Source of the DNA: Craspedostauros australis
Lineage: Eukaryota; Bacillariophyta; Bacillariophyceae; Mastogloiales; Achnanthaceae
Reading direction: 5' to 3'
Assembly: GCA_026770025.1 (NCBI GenBank)
Contig: JAMXDE010000056.1
Span: 336,645 to 400,644 of the forward strand
DNA length: 64,000 nt
Position numbers and translations under genes: made by a program. The notes beneath the pieces were generated by a model. The model was not told the DNA's origin and ran no database searches. It saw only the letters and a program-made list of their open reading frames with translations. Shown here one piece after another: positions 8,754-19,706 of the stretch. Position 1 is the first letter of the stretch. Each line of letters starts with the position of its first letter.

Positions 8754-11700
8754 GCGGTCGAGAATGTAGGCGTGCGCATGTATGGAATTCGTAATGAGAG
8801 AGGAATCTGTTGAAATCGCACGAACAATCATACTCGCACTCTGCCCCAGTCCATTGGTGGCTTTTCGTGCAGTCGTGATGGAGAAGGTCACGTCGAGCAA
8901 AGTGAAGTCTCTCTCGACAGATTACGAGGTCACCAACATTCGCTGGGTGGTGAGCACATATTAGGAGTAGCAATGGCGGCAGCACCAATCACAGCACGAT
9001 GAACAACATCAAGAGGAAGAGCAACCACGATTCTCGACGATTCGCTACGATGCCGAATTTCATTTGCTTCCATTCGCGGAAGATCGTCCATGCACGTTGC
9101 ATTCCTTACCAGCGACATCTGTCTACTCTGTGTACTACGAGTAGTACGAGCTGCGGTGGACGAAGATACAACAGGCTGCACACGAGTACCATCGTACATA
9201 GCAGAGGACTTCAATGCTGCTGCTCTCAGCACTTTTCCTTTTCAATTCTGCCCTATCGGGACATTGATCGTTGTCGTTGTAATCGAGGTCGCCGCCACAT
9301 CGGCAGCCGGCGAAACGCCATGCCAACGCCACTGATACTCGATGCATCCCACAACCTACTATACACACTGCATACTGTACGCTATACAAATTCAATACAG
9401 ATTGCCAATCGTACTCACAGTTTAACGAACAGAAGTAGTGCAGACTGCGAGCAGGTGGTTGCACATGAGACTTCATGTGCGCTGCTGCATACATTCCATT
9501 TTGCCATGTTTTTCGCCATGTGATGAGACCACCACCGAATATATCCAGAGGATGAGCAAGGGAGATGATCAACGATCAACGATCAATAATCAACGATCAG
9601 CGCAATGCTGTGTCGCGCAGATCATGCCATTCTCTGAATTCGATGCTGCTCTGTGCACTCCGCTCTGCGTTGAGACGATGTCTGGTTTGCAGGTGTTGCG
9701 CTGGTCGATAGATCTGTATTGTGTTGGATGGTGCGCGCCTCATCCCGCAACATCAATAGTATCCGCGGTGAGGTGGCGTCGCTGCTGTTGCCCTTTTGCA
9801 TGCTGTGTCCGACGCGTCGCATGAAATGCGCCATCATGGTGACCGCGGATTCATCACGCGCACCTCATGGCTATTTCTGCATTGCGATCGGTGCTGCGAC
9901 AGGATGGGCAGATGTGAATAGCGGCGCCGCTCATGTCGGCTTGGCCGGTCGGTGATGAATGGTACTCCTAATTCGCAAGCAAATGTATGGGCATGGAATT
10001 GTTGATGTAGTGCGGTGCGGTCCGATGTAGAAATGTGATTTGTGATGGTGTGTTTTATGTGCGGTGCGGTGTGGTATGGTATGGTATGGTATGGTATGGA
10101 AGCACGCAAATGGAAAGGGGAAGAGCACGGCAGACATGTTGGATGGAATGGAGAGTGGACCTTGCATGCAGTAGCAGAATGATACCAGCACCTGTGGTGA
10201 CGAAGGATGGGGCAAATGCAACAATTGATTGACCGATTGATCGCGATTGCACAATGGTGTAGAGCAATCGCAACTGCTCCTTCACACTCCCAAGTACCGA
10301 ATTGCTTTTGCTTCAATGACTGACCGATCAAAGATTGGCAACGAGCGCTGCATCGATGACGGCCGCGGTGTGAACGACGTGATGGCTGATCGACATGACT
10401 CCAGTGTTGACGGCAACAGAAAGTTGTAAAGATCTCTCTGTCGCAAAGATTCCAAGTATTCCATTGGTGGAGACAAGATACAATCAAACACGAAGAGTTT
10501 TATGTACCACCGAAAAGGATGGCACAGAGGCAGGTAGATAAAATTACTCGCATCTGTGACAGGTCTGACATTACGTGGGAGTGATCCAGGCTCACAGAGC
10601 TATTGCATGATCTACGAACTATTCAAGAATGAATGAACATTGCAAGAGGTGTTGTGGTGGGTGATTGATGGTTGTCCATTGCCGATTTGTGAGTTAGTGG
10701 GCTGACAGCTTGGCGATATTTAGTTGGTATTCGTTCTGGTTTGTCTCGCTCCCCATTGTTGCGCGGAACTTCGCGGAATCATGTGACGTGTGTGAACATG
10801 CGAATAAATTCAATTTGATGTTCAATTCGATAATTACCGGAACCCCACGACGCCAAGGACTGGGGACTTGGGTAATCTCATTCCACACAGACATGGAATC
10901 CAACTTCGTCAGCGAGTACTCTTGAACGATTCCATGATTGCTATCAAACCGGTACTCATTGAAATGGAAGTTGTGTGTGTGTGTGGTTGGCATCATGTCC
11001 ATCGATTTGATTGTCGAACGAGGCGTTGCCTCGTGAGTTATGCAAAAGTCATCTCGAGCAACATCCGGAACTTTGAGGGTGAGAGAGAGAGAGAGCTCTC
11101 AACGCCCAACATAAAACACGTGCAAATCGACCAGCGCTCCCGCTTTGCTGTGTGGAGCGTTGATGGGTCATTGCGAATCGCAAGCCGGAATTGCTCCGCC
11201 TCGGAGAGGCTGGGATGTCGCCGCGTCCATTTCCGTCGTCTCGTCACCTCACTTGTGAACGGCAGGAGCGCGAATTTCCCTTCACGTTTGCGTTTTTTTC
11301 TCACCAAGGCTTGCCTGGTCTTCGTCGAGATACTCCAACACTTTGCAGAAAAAAGCCAATGACGCACTCGGCGATGACCTTGAGGTTGGTCTTGTTCTCG
11401 GGTGTGCTCCTCATCGCGCACACGTCCAGGAAGCGCTGACATTGGCGATGCGGTCAACAATGATGCTACTTGTGTTGCTAATTTGACTCCTGGACGAATG
11501 TGGAATGACCGAGGGGCTGTTCGACGGGCATACTACTACTACATGGAGGACGTTGAAGTGCGGCATGACTCTTGGCAACTCCATCAGACGCTCTGGCCCT
11601 CTCGAGTTGCATTCCTGTATGCCGTCTTCTACCATTGGAGGACTCCCACGTCCAGCTCCCTCAGTCCCTCTGTCATGGTCGCAGTTTACATGGGCTCTTG

Positions 11701-12377
11701 AGAAGTGAAGCTTCACAGGACTGTTTCGTGACAGAATACTGTTTGGAGTAACTCGAGTGATTATGAGTCCGTGCCATGACTAAGCTATCTAGTTTAGACA
11801 AGTCCACTTCAGTTCCAGGTTGGCATCATCCGATTTTGGTCATGGCTGTTCTGAGATTGTAGATGATGGACAGGAAATAGGAACAGATGTAAATCTGATG
11901 TGATGCTTGTGTTATTGTTGTTCTCTTGGATGTTGTTGCCCGGAATTGAGTGCATACGGCGTAGCATCGCGACAAACAAAGATCGATACGAACGACAACA
12001 ACGACCAAAACTTTCAAAATGAAGCAACATGGTTGGCAGTAGGCTGCTTACGCGTGGAAGTGATAGTATTTGCCGGGTCTGTACGAGCTGAGAACACTTC
12101 GGCTCAGCGTGCGAGGGCTGAAATCTCTTCAGCACGCCGAGGGGGAAGCTCGCATTTTGCCCCTCGAAGAACATCTCCAAGGGGCTATTTTGTATCGTGG
12201 CACCCACAATGTGATACTCTATGCAATATCCCTCAATTAACACACCACGGCCAGAACGAACAGACCCGCTATTACTATTTTGCTGCTTTCGGAGGCTGCG
12301 CATACTTCTGCGTCTCGTCGTGGCACCAATTCAATGCAAACGTCATTCCCTGATTTTCTTCGTGACACAAACCAATA
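8754..12377. other. 3.6 kb without a recognisable gene
   Basis: Both strands carry only short frames of biased composition. Landmarks are a gatcaac repeat near 9566-9600, a (GGTAT)n microsatellite at about 10,073-10,100, a GT run near 10,974-10,985 and a GA run near 11,081-11,096. I see no transposon ends, tRNA-like cloverleaf or conserved protein motif. Unrecognised spliced genes or ncRNAs cannot be ruled out. Confidence 0.6.
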
Positions 12378-12382
12378 CATAG

Positions 12383-12550
12383 GAGCCCCTCGAGCGAGTC
12401 GACCAACTGTTTGAAATGAACTTTCATACTTTTTTCCTCCGATTTAAAAACTAAGCATATATTCGTAATCCTCATAGATCTAAAACATATACTGATCCAT
12501 TTTGGTTCTGCTATTGCTCCTATTTTATGTTTTATGGACCGATGGATGTG
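12383..12550 (+). repeat. G1 left terminal inverted repeat
   Basis: Pairs with 18,205-18,371. The first 38 bp match perfectly; beyond that, shared blocks include TTTTTAAA, ACTAA, AATCCTC and GTTTTATGGA. Homologous to the sequence at about 60,680-60,840. Confidence 0.88.
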
Positions 12551-14230
12551 CATATTTTCCGATCTCTTTCGGGTTTCAGCCCTTTGGCTACGACTACATC
12601 GATCCAACTTAACCCTTTGCTGTTCTTCGTTTCAGCAAGTTTGTTCCGATTTTGAATTGTTTAGTCTCTTTTTGAGGTGTTCCGATGAGACCATCCAACC
12701 CCTCCTCCACGATAGCGCTAGTTGTAGAGTTTGGGGAGAAGCGGCGATTTCGCATTTACATCCATTCTACCCAATGTTTGCCTGATCCGTCATCTACGTC
12801 ACCAACCTGGTTACTGCGTCATGAAATACCAATCACAGCACGATGTGAATCATCCTTGGCTACATTTCGTCGTAACGGAATGGTTGAGTTACATTGGTAC
12901 TCTCGAAGTGTTTTGTGTGATGCTTCCTTCGTACATTTGTTAATATTATTCGTAATTACCGGGTCCCCCAAGATGTGCGACTGGTTGAGAGCGCCAAACT
13001 CGAAACAACAACATGACAATGGTGGAAAACAAAAAAAAAATCCACAATGGCCGTCCAACGGCATCCTCGGCGCCGCACCAACAAGCGGTCCACCGACAAA
13101 TACAAGCACATCGCCGTCACCGCCATGCAACCCTTGGTGGGTGGACGAGCGGAGGCTGCGAGAGCGGTTGATTTGGGGCCGCCGCAGGCCTCCGCGCAAA
13201 CGTCTCAAGATTGCGGCAAATTGGCTCGTTGGATGTAGCCTGTGTACTCCATGCACAGGCCACACCAACACCTACAAATGGGCAAGGCGCATCCAAGAGG
13301 GCATCGCCAACGCGCCCACGAAGTCTCAGGCTCGGGGAGGCCCAGGAAGGCATCCGCGCGGAGGAAAAGGTGGAGGGCAAGAGTTTTGTTGGGCGGATCG
13401 TGGCGAACCCGCCATGTGACTTTGGCAGTGAGAGGGCAGCATCATCAAGCTGCCCAATCTCCAAGTCACCCATACAAGACCCGTGCGTCATCGCCTGAAG
13501 ATGCACGTCGCGAAGTTTGGGCTGCTCAAATGGTCTGGAAGAGGCTGCGGCATGGAATGAGTGCCAACAGGTCTTTTTTTGTGGGCCACCCCAAAACAAC
13601 AGTGGCATCACCAAATGGAGGTGTACCATCGGGACCATCCATGCCCAGCCCCCTCTGGATGCATCATCGTGTCGCTAGGGAGTGTGAGTATGCACGAGGG
13701 GCACGTGGAGAGGCTGAAAGGGTCATGTGGATGAGGTATGGATCTGTATCCATGCCACAACCGGCTTGCAAATCGTTTTTCGAAATCGCTCTTTTCAGTG
13801 TATTGACACATTTGGGTATGCAATGTGGCAGAAACGTTCTGTCCTTCATGGGGTGGATAGATGGGGGGTATACAGAGCGAATGGTATGCACAGTTTGTCA
13901 ATATAACAAGATGATGATGATGATCATGGGTGCTGAGGGGAGGGCAACATTGCTTGTTCGAATTTTTTTCAATCCACCACGCAACTGTGTGGTGGGCCAA
14001 CATGAAATTAAAAATAGCTTCTATGTCAATTTAACTTCAATATTCTGAATAAACGATAGTCAGGCGTATGAATGCACTGTTTAGATTTGATTGTAAACAA
14101 TGTGTTGTTGATATATAGCATGATAAGCAGATATTTGGATGGTTTTGGGGTGGGCTCTAGATAGTCTACGTATCACGACCCATCACCCACAAAACTCCAC
14201 AACTCGTGTTATCGTGGTGAAGCACCCCCA
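12551..14230. other. Internal non-coding or unassigned part of G1
   Basis: 1.7 kb between the left inverted repeat and the end of the transposase-like gene. A GC-rich stretch at about 12,970-13,420 is open on both strands (up to 244 codons on the plus strand, with a WVDERRLRERLIWGRR segment), but neither frame resembles a known family and both are strongly biased. It could be a decayed second gene of the element. Confidence 0.5.
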
Positions 14231-17200
14231 TCACAAAATTTTCGTCTCATCATCCAACACAGCCTCACTTTCTGCGTTTGCCTTCATTGTGTGAGCATCA
14301 CACCACATCTGATGGTCCAATTCCTCTTCCTCTCTCTGCAACTCCTCTTCTCTCTGCTCCTCCTCTGTTGCAGCTGGTGCATTGGAGGTTGCCACGATTA
14401 TAGATGTTGTTGCTTTGCTTGTTGGGTTGGTGTTGGTGCTGGTTTCCATCTTGATGAGAGCAGCCTCCTTCTTTTCCTTGCGTTGTTTGGCGTTGTACGC
14501 TGCCGACAGTGAAGCTTTCACACGCATCGGGTTAGCGTGCAGTTGTACGTACCAGTCAGTTTTGGCTTTTTCGCTGTCCATCAATTGCTCGTGTGCTTCG
14601 TGTTCGGATGGTCTGTTTTTCGGGTCCTTCGCGGACGCTTCACTGATGTCCTTCAATTTGTCCGCGATGTAGTCTGGTAGTTTCGCGTTGATCCGTGTGG
14701 TTTTGCTCGCCCAGCCTGGCACTGCGAGTGGTGGGTGTTCAGTTTCGGCGGTCTGGTCTTGTAGTGCTGTGGTGTGATCGGATGGTAGATGTTGTTGTCC
14801 GTCCGCGATGGCTTTGCCGAACGCAAGCCCCTTGCTCTCTGCTGCTGTGCGCCCGAGTTTTCGAGTCTTGTCCGTCTTCCTGAATGATTCGGACGTGATC
14901 GGCAGCTTGTCGGACGTGAACGTTCTACAATCGATGACACCCAACTCGTTGATGATCCACCCTCCCCATTCGGTGCTCTTCACCACAACATCTTCTGTGA
15001 TTCCAGATGCAGCCACCAACCGCGCCTGGTCATCGTCGTACTTCACCTCGTGAGTCATGCGTACCTGTTGCCCACTTGCGCGGAATCGTCGTTTTGGTGC
15101 ACCAGGCAGCGTGGTGATGTTGCCTGCCAGGAGCGCCGCGTTGACAAGTACCGTTGTCGTGCCTGCGATGTTACCGGCTTGGAGCGCGAGGAAGACTTGG
15201 AACGGGGTCTTGATGTCCTTGCCACTTTGCACGTATTTTCGCAGTACACGGGTGATGTACGCGAAGTGGGTGTCCAGCATGCTCTTACCGGTTTGGGCCT
15301 CTGTGTAGATCCACGCGATGATTTTGGCCGCCTTTCGTGTCGCAAGGTTCTTGTTGAGTACCGATGTGATGAGCGCGATGTGCTCGTGACTGGCGAAGCA
15401 ACACGCGTTATCGCTCTGTAGGATGATTTCAGTCACGGATGGGTGCATGTCTTTGACCTTTTTTTGCACGATCTCAAGTAGTCCACCAACTTGAAGTGTG
15501 TCTTGCGTCGGTCTTCCCTCGACCACAATGTCGATGAACCGATAAGTAAAAATGTCGTTGCGACACGTGATGACCATTGCCCCAAGCAGTGACATCCCCT
15601 TCTTCCCCCAATATTCTTGTTGGGCTTCGCCTTGGCCTGTCGGTAGAATTTTTTGCTTATGGTCGAGTACCACATAGGCTCTTTCAGGCTTTTCGTTGAG
15701 CTGGGATTGATAAAAGGCGATTTGTCCGAATTGAACTTTGGCACGCACTTTGTGAGCCATGTAGTTAACAATTTCATTGGCGAATCCCGGGGCCGCTGCA
15801 AGCATGGATTCCAATTCGTCATTGTGTTCTTTGAGTTCGTTGTCCTTAAGCATTTTGACAAAAGGGACAAAACGATCATTCACAAATCGCATTGTTGATC
15901 CACAACGGTTGCATACTTTACGTGGTTGTTCACTTGCAGTGGTGGGAGAAGTGTCATTTGTGACCGTGGTTTTCTTCTTGCTCTTGTGCTTGTTGGTGCG
16001 TGGTTTGCGTTGGTTGGTTGATGTGGCTGCTCCCTTCTTCGCCTTTTTGGTGGTGAGAGCGAACATGGCCGAATGCATTGGATCGTCGCACTGAAGCTGC
16101 ATGTGGGAGGCGGTGAACTCCCATTTGAGGAACACAACAAGCAGTTCGAGTGCATGCAAGAGAGAATCGGCCGTGCGCACATAAGGCGCGATGACGTCAT
16201 CGGGCTCATCGTTGTCGTTGTCGCTCTTGTCATTGGCATCGTTTTGTTCCTCCCTGTCTGCTTCATACTTAGCCTTCAGTAGGTCTACTAGGCGCGAAAT
16301 TGCCTGTTTGAGTTTCTCCGTGGCCATCCAGAAGTAGCTCTCAAAGGAAGAAAGCCCTGTCTTGATCTTGCTTTTGCGTGTGAGTAGGTGAGTAATGGTG
16401 GTGAACGTGGGCATTCCAACCGGAGTATTGGTGGTAGGCGCGTACATGTCGAATAATTCTTGGATGGTAGTGCTGCCACGATCGAACACTGGGACATTTT
16501 CGAATTGAACCCCACCATACTGTACCATGTGACTCAACCCTGCCTTGTATGTAGTCGTGGTCATGAGGAAGGAAACCACACCGGAGAGATCACAGGCACG
16601 CACACGGTACTGAAGAACTCGCGGCGGGATGCTTTGGCCGTGGCTCAACATGACGTAGTTGCGACGCAAAGTGCAAGCCTGGCTGTGCGTGATGATGTCG
16701 CGTTTGGACAGCATGCGCACCTTTTGTTCCTCCGATAGTCCATGTGCATGCTTAGCAAGAATAGCAGTACACAGTGCATCTGACGCAGACTTGGCCAAAG
16801 TGGCTCTCGCTGTTTGGGATGACGTAGATTCTCCGAGCAAGCATAGGGTGTAGAGGTTAGATGCTAACATTGTTGGAGGAACCTCCATGCTGGCACGTAC
16901 GTATGCAACCACCTGTTCCATTTGAAGAGTTGGCACGTCCTCTTCTGGAAGCAGGACAGTCCAAAGTGCAGATGATACGACACTCCACATCTGTTTGATG
17001 TAGCTCCAGATGGTCCGATCGTGCCTGCCTGTGAGAACAAACCCTTTTTTCGGCATTAGCAGCAACAGTTTTGGATCTAGGTTAGACCCAAGCGCCGCCA
17101 TCGCATGAACGATGGCACCACGCCTCCAGCTCTCCTCCTCCTCCAGATCACACCCGAGCTTGCCGCCCCTCCTGCCCCAGCCGGCGCGCGTCTGTTCCTT

Positions 17201-17728
17201 CTCATCGTCAACGAACGTGCTGTCGCTGTCAATAGAGGGATCTGCGTACCCCCCAGCAACAACAGTGTTGCAACGCCGGGGAAGCCTCCCTGGTGGGGTA
17301 GGCTTCACAGGGGGTGCAACATCAGCTGCAGCAGGCAGGGAGGGCGCGTTCACGATAACGCTCACTGTAGCCCCATCGCCGACACCTCGTCCCTCCGATC
17401 GCACCTTGACGTTGGAGTCATCAAAGACACCTCCATTGTCGTGGAGGATGTGAACGTACACATGTAGCTCGCGAGCGTGCGCATGCGTGGCGTTCGGGAC
17501 GAGGCTGCCATCCGCTGCGAGTATCGGCTTCACATCGATCACTTGCGTGATGGTGCTCGGCTTCCTCAACGCAGCGGACGGCTTGTCAGGCAACAGTTGT
17601 TCAGCAGTAGGCAGCAATCCCCCCTTCGAATCGACAGGAGGAGCAGACACAGGGTGAGCGCGAGGTTTCTTACTGGGGGAGGGGTTGCCATCCTTGGAGA
17701 GGGCCTTGGCGGTGGTAGAGAAAGGCAT
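14231..17728 (-). CDS. DDE-like transposase candidate of element G1 (1165 aa)
   Basis: The start is ATG at 17,726-17,728 (MPFSTTAKALSK); the frame continues upstream only as low-complexity sequence. The N-terminal 250 residues are Pro/Ser-rich and disordered-looking. The middle is helical, followed by a Lys-rich block and a CxxC (CNRCG, Cys 606 and 609). The core has three acidic motifs in order: Asp 689 in VLDHKQK, Asp 773 in LQSDNACCF, and Glu 810 in TEAQTGK with Asp 819 in LDTHFA. This order and spacing (84 then 37 or 46 residues) suggest an RNase H-fold DDE/D transposase. The C-terminus is a charged Glu/Gln-rich coiled-coil-like tail. The gene is uninterrupted, and all these motifs recur in the second copy at 58,809-60,563. 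I cannot name the superfamily; similar D...QSDNA...E-x-Q-x-GK...D proteins occur as unannotated repeats in animals. Catalysis is inferred. Confidence 0.75.
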   Translation of the reverse strand: MPFSTTAKALSKDGNPSPSKKPRAHPVSAPPVDSKGGLLPTAEQLLPDKPSAALRKPSTITQVIDVKPILAADGSLVPNATHAHARELHVYVHILHDNGGVFDDSNVKVRSEGRGVGDGATVSVIVNAPSLPAAADVAPPVKPTPPGRLPRRCNTVVAGGYADPSIDSDSTFVDDEKEQTRAGWGRRGGKLGCDLEEEESWRRGAIVHAMAALGSNLDPKLLLLMPKKGFVLTGRHDRTIWSYIKQMWSVVSSALWTVLLPEEDVPTLQMEQVVAYVRASMEVPPTMLASNLYTLCLLGESTSSQTARATLAKSASDALCTAILAKHAHGLSEEQKVRMLSKRDIITHSQACTLRRNYVMLSHGQSIPPRVLQYRVRACDLSGVVSFLMTTTTYKAGLSHMVQYGGVQFENVPVFDRGSTTIQELFDMYAPTTNTPVGMPTFTTITHLLTRKSKIKTGLSSFESYFWMATEKLKQAISRLVDLLKAKYEADREEQNDANDKSDNDNDEPDDVIAPYVRTADSLLHALELLVVFLKWEFTASHMQLQCDDPMHSAMFALTTKKAKKGAATSTNQRKPRTNKHKSKKKTTVTNDTSPTTASEQPRKVCNRCGSTMRFVNDRFVPFVKMLKDNELKEHNDELESMLAAAPGFANEIVNYMAHKVRAKVQFGQIAFYQSQLNEKPERAYVVLDHKQKILPTGQGEAQQEYWGKKGMSLLGAMVITCRNDIFTYRFIDIVVEGRPTQDTLQVGGLLEIVQKKVKDMHPSVTEIILQSDNACCFASHEHIALITSVLNKNLATRKAAKIIAWIYTEAQTGKSMLDTHFAYITRVLRKYVQSGKDIKTPFQVFLALQAGNIAGTTTVLVNAALLAGNITTLPGAPKRRFRASGQQVRMTHEVKYDDDQARLVAASGITEDVVVKSTEWGGWIINELGVIDCRTFTSDKLPITSESFRKTDKTRKLGRTAAESKGLAFGKAIADGQQHLPSDHTTALQDQTAETEHPPLAVPGWASKTTRINAKLPDYIADKLKDISEASAKDPKNRPSEHEAHEQLMDSEKAKTDWYVQLHANPMRVKASLSAAYNAKQRKEKKEAALIKMETSTNTNPTSKATTSIIVATSNAPAATEEEQREEELQREEEELDHQMWCDAHTMKANAESEAVLDDETKIL

Positions 17729-18204
17729 GATGCAGTTGTTGCTGGAGAGTAGTGCTGTTTGCTTGTTGGATGTGATGAACTGGTCTGAGACGAAGTGACG
17801 AACGGAGAGCATGCAATGATAGGTGGGCCATTCAGCAACAACAACAACAACAACTACTACTAATACTACTACTACTCTGACGAGAACGGGCATTGAGCGA
17901 TAGGGCGAGTGTGCATGGCATTGGCGAGGAAAGTTGTGAAATGGAGCGAACGTGTGGCGCGATTTTGCGAAATGATGGAGATGATGTGTTTTGTGTGATG
18001 TGTTTTGTGTCATGTGTTTTGTGACGAGCAGAATGTGGAATCAGGTGCCACATGCTAACGTGTAATTAACGCGTACCAAACGACCGGCACCTTCGGAAGC
18101 AGGTCCGTGACTTATCACCTCACGATAAATGCATGAGAACATTATCGAACCTTCGGCAGAAACTAACGAATTTGCTGCTGTTGGATCAACGCGACTGCAA
18201 TGCA

Positions 18205-18371
18205 CACATAGATCACTCCATAAAACTTAAAATGAAACCAAGTAGAATCTGAAAGGGTCCACCATATGTAAATAGACTACGAGGATTATGTATATGTTAT
18301 TAGTTTAAAAATCCCAGAAAAACGACTAGACTCTTCATTTCAAACAGTTGGTCGACTCGCTCGAGGGGCTC
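18205..18371 (-). repeat. G1 right terminal inverted repeat
   Basis: Reverse complement of the left end, ending GAGGGGCTC and followed by ATAG. It lies about 480 bp upstream of the transposase-like start, so it may also carry the promoter. Confidence 0.88.
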
Positions 18372-18375
18372 ATAG

Positions 18376-19706
18376 AGCAGAGTACAGCGGATCCAGAAAT
18401 GCGATTCGTGAAGAACAACAACGTTCAGTTTTGTCGGAGCTGGTTGCGACAAAAGACCGCCAAGATAACATTTAGAAATGAGTGAAGGTGGTCACGGAGA
18501 AAAAAGGAGCATGTCAGTGAACGCGCAAGGACTGGGGTGTGCTCGTCTGAGCCCCCTTGTGTCGCAAGTGGGAACTGGTGGGGACTTGTCAACCCACTCC
18601 AGCGTTGGTGCGCCAGAGCGCAACTTCTACCAACCATGCAAACAACGAGAGTGCGAACGAAACGGACTCGAGCGCCTCCAATTCGTATGAATACCACGCA
18701 CGCACACCGACAGCACTGGTATGAATCTCTTTGTTTTGGAACCAGTCGTCATCGGTGTGGATCACCTTGTTGGACATTGCTGAAGAGATGAAGGATCGGA
18801 TGAGCGGCGGGCGGACAAACTAGTAATGCTCCAATTACTTCTCTCCGCACGTGGGTGTGTGCACACACGAACATTGCATGCAATATAGCATTGGTTTTGT
18901 CTTTGCCGGCCTCGGTAACTGCGACGATTCCGCCTTCCATCATGCGCTTCATCTCTGCGTCTCTCACTGCATGCTCATGTGCATGTGCATGTGCATTTGC
19001 ATGTGCATGTGGATTTGCGTCTGCGAAAATCGCTTCCTTGCCTTCGACAACATCCACACAACATCTCTCTCATAAAAACAGTCGACGAACAGATTGTACT
19101 CCGAAGCGCAGCATTACCACACAGCAATCGACAAGCATCGCCAGTTGATCCCAAGCCTCTCTCCGGCCAACGCCAGACATAAACCAAAGGTACGTTCCGC
19201 TCATCGATCAATTGCAGATGCAGGTTCGCAAGATGACCGACCGTCTGCATGGCGAGGAGCCCGTGACAGGAGGAGGATTCGTTGGCAGCACTCGTCCTAA
19301 CAGTCACAGCATGCTGCCTCAAGCATCAGCATCACCGGCAGCAACTGGGGAGAACGCGCTCATCGGATCAGCTGCCATCGTTGTGGCAAGTGTGATGCGT
19401 AATGATGTCACACGTTCCCCACGCTTCTCGTTCCGATCACATGCTTGCTTTGCATGTTGATGGCATACGGTGTCATCATCGCCGTCTCCGCTCTCTCTAC
19501 TCTGCTCTGTCCAATACACTGCTGCCACGTTCTGCTGCCATGTCCAACTCAACTCAACCCCACACCTCTCGTACCCCACCGGTACGAGTACTCATGCTCC
19601 CGCACTCGACGCTGCTATGCACTGCACTGCTCTATCCGTGTCTAACACGAAAACGAATCGCAGCACACAATCCAAGCAACCGACGAGCAACAAGCGACAA
19701 GCAACC
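18376..19706. other. Intergenic upstream of the secreted Cys-repeat gene
   Basis: No gene recognised. A (GCATGT)n-type repeat runs at about 18,965-19,015. The last few hundred bases are open and in frame with the downstream gene for 79 codons, but they are compositionally unlike it and precede the signal peptide, so I treat them as 5' UTR. Confidence 0.6.

Larger units (their letters stand above)
12383..18371. mobile_element. DNA transposon G1, complete, with long inverted repeats
   Basis: The element is bounded by inverted repeats beginning GAGCCCCTCGAGCGAGTCGA. The outer 38 bp are identical at both ends and recognisable similarity continues for about 165 bp. ATAG flanks it on both sides (12,379-12,382 and 18,372-18,375), a 4-bp target duplication. 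A 5-bp reading, CATAG, is possible if one terminal base is reassigned. Length is 5989 bp. It encodes the 1165-aa DDE-like protein on the minus strand. A second, truncated family member (58,809-60,840) has a homologous protein followed by a homologous inverted repeat, which supports this protein and these ends belonging to one element. Confidence 0.85.

Noticed and set aside
13117..14048. Frames of 173 codons (minus) and 268 codons (plus) in a GC-rich part of G1
   Set aside because: Both strands are open in the same place, composition is biased and neither shows family motifs; kept only as a note on unassigned G1 sequence.
19470..19706. 79 extra N-terminal codons of the secreted protein
   Set aside because: Low-complexity, unlike the mature protein, and would bury the signal peptide; translation from 19,707 is more plausible.
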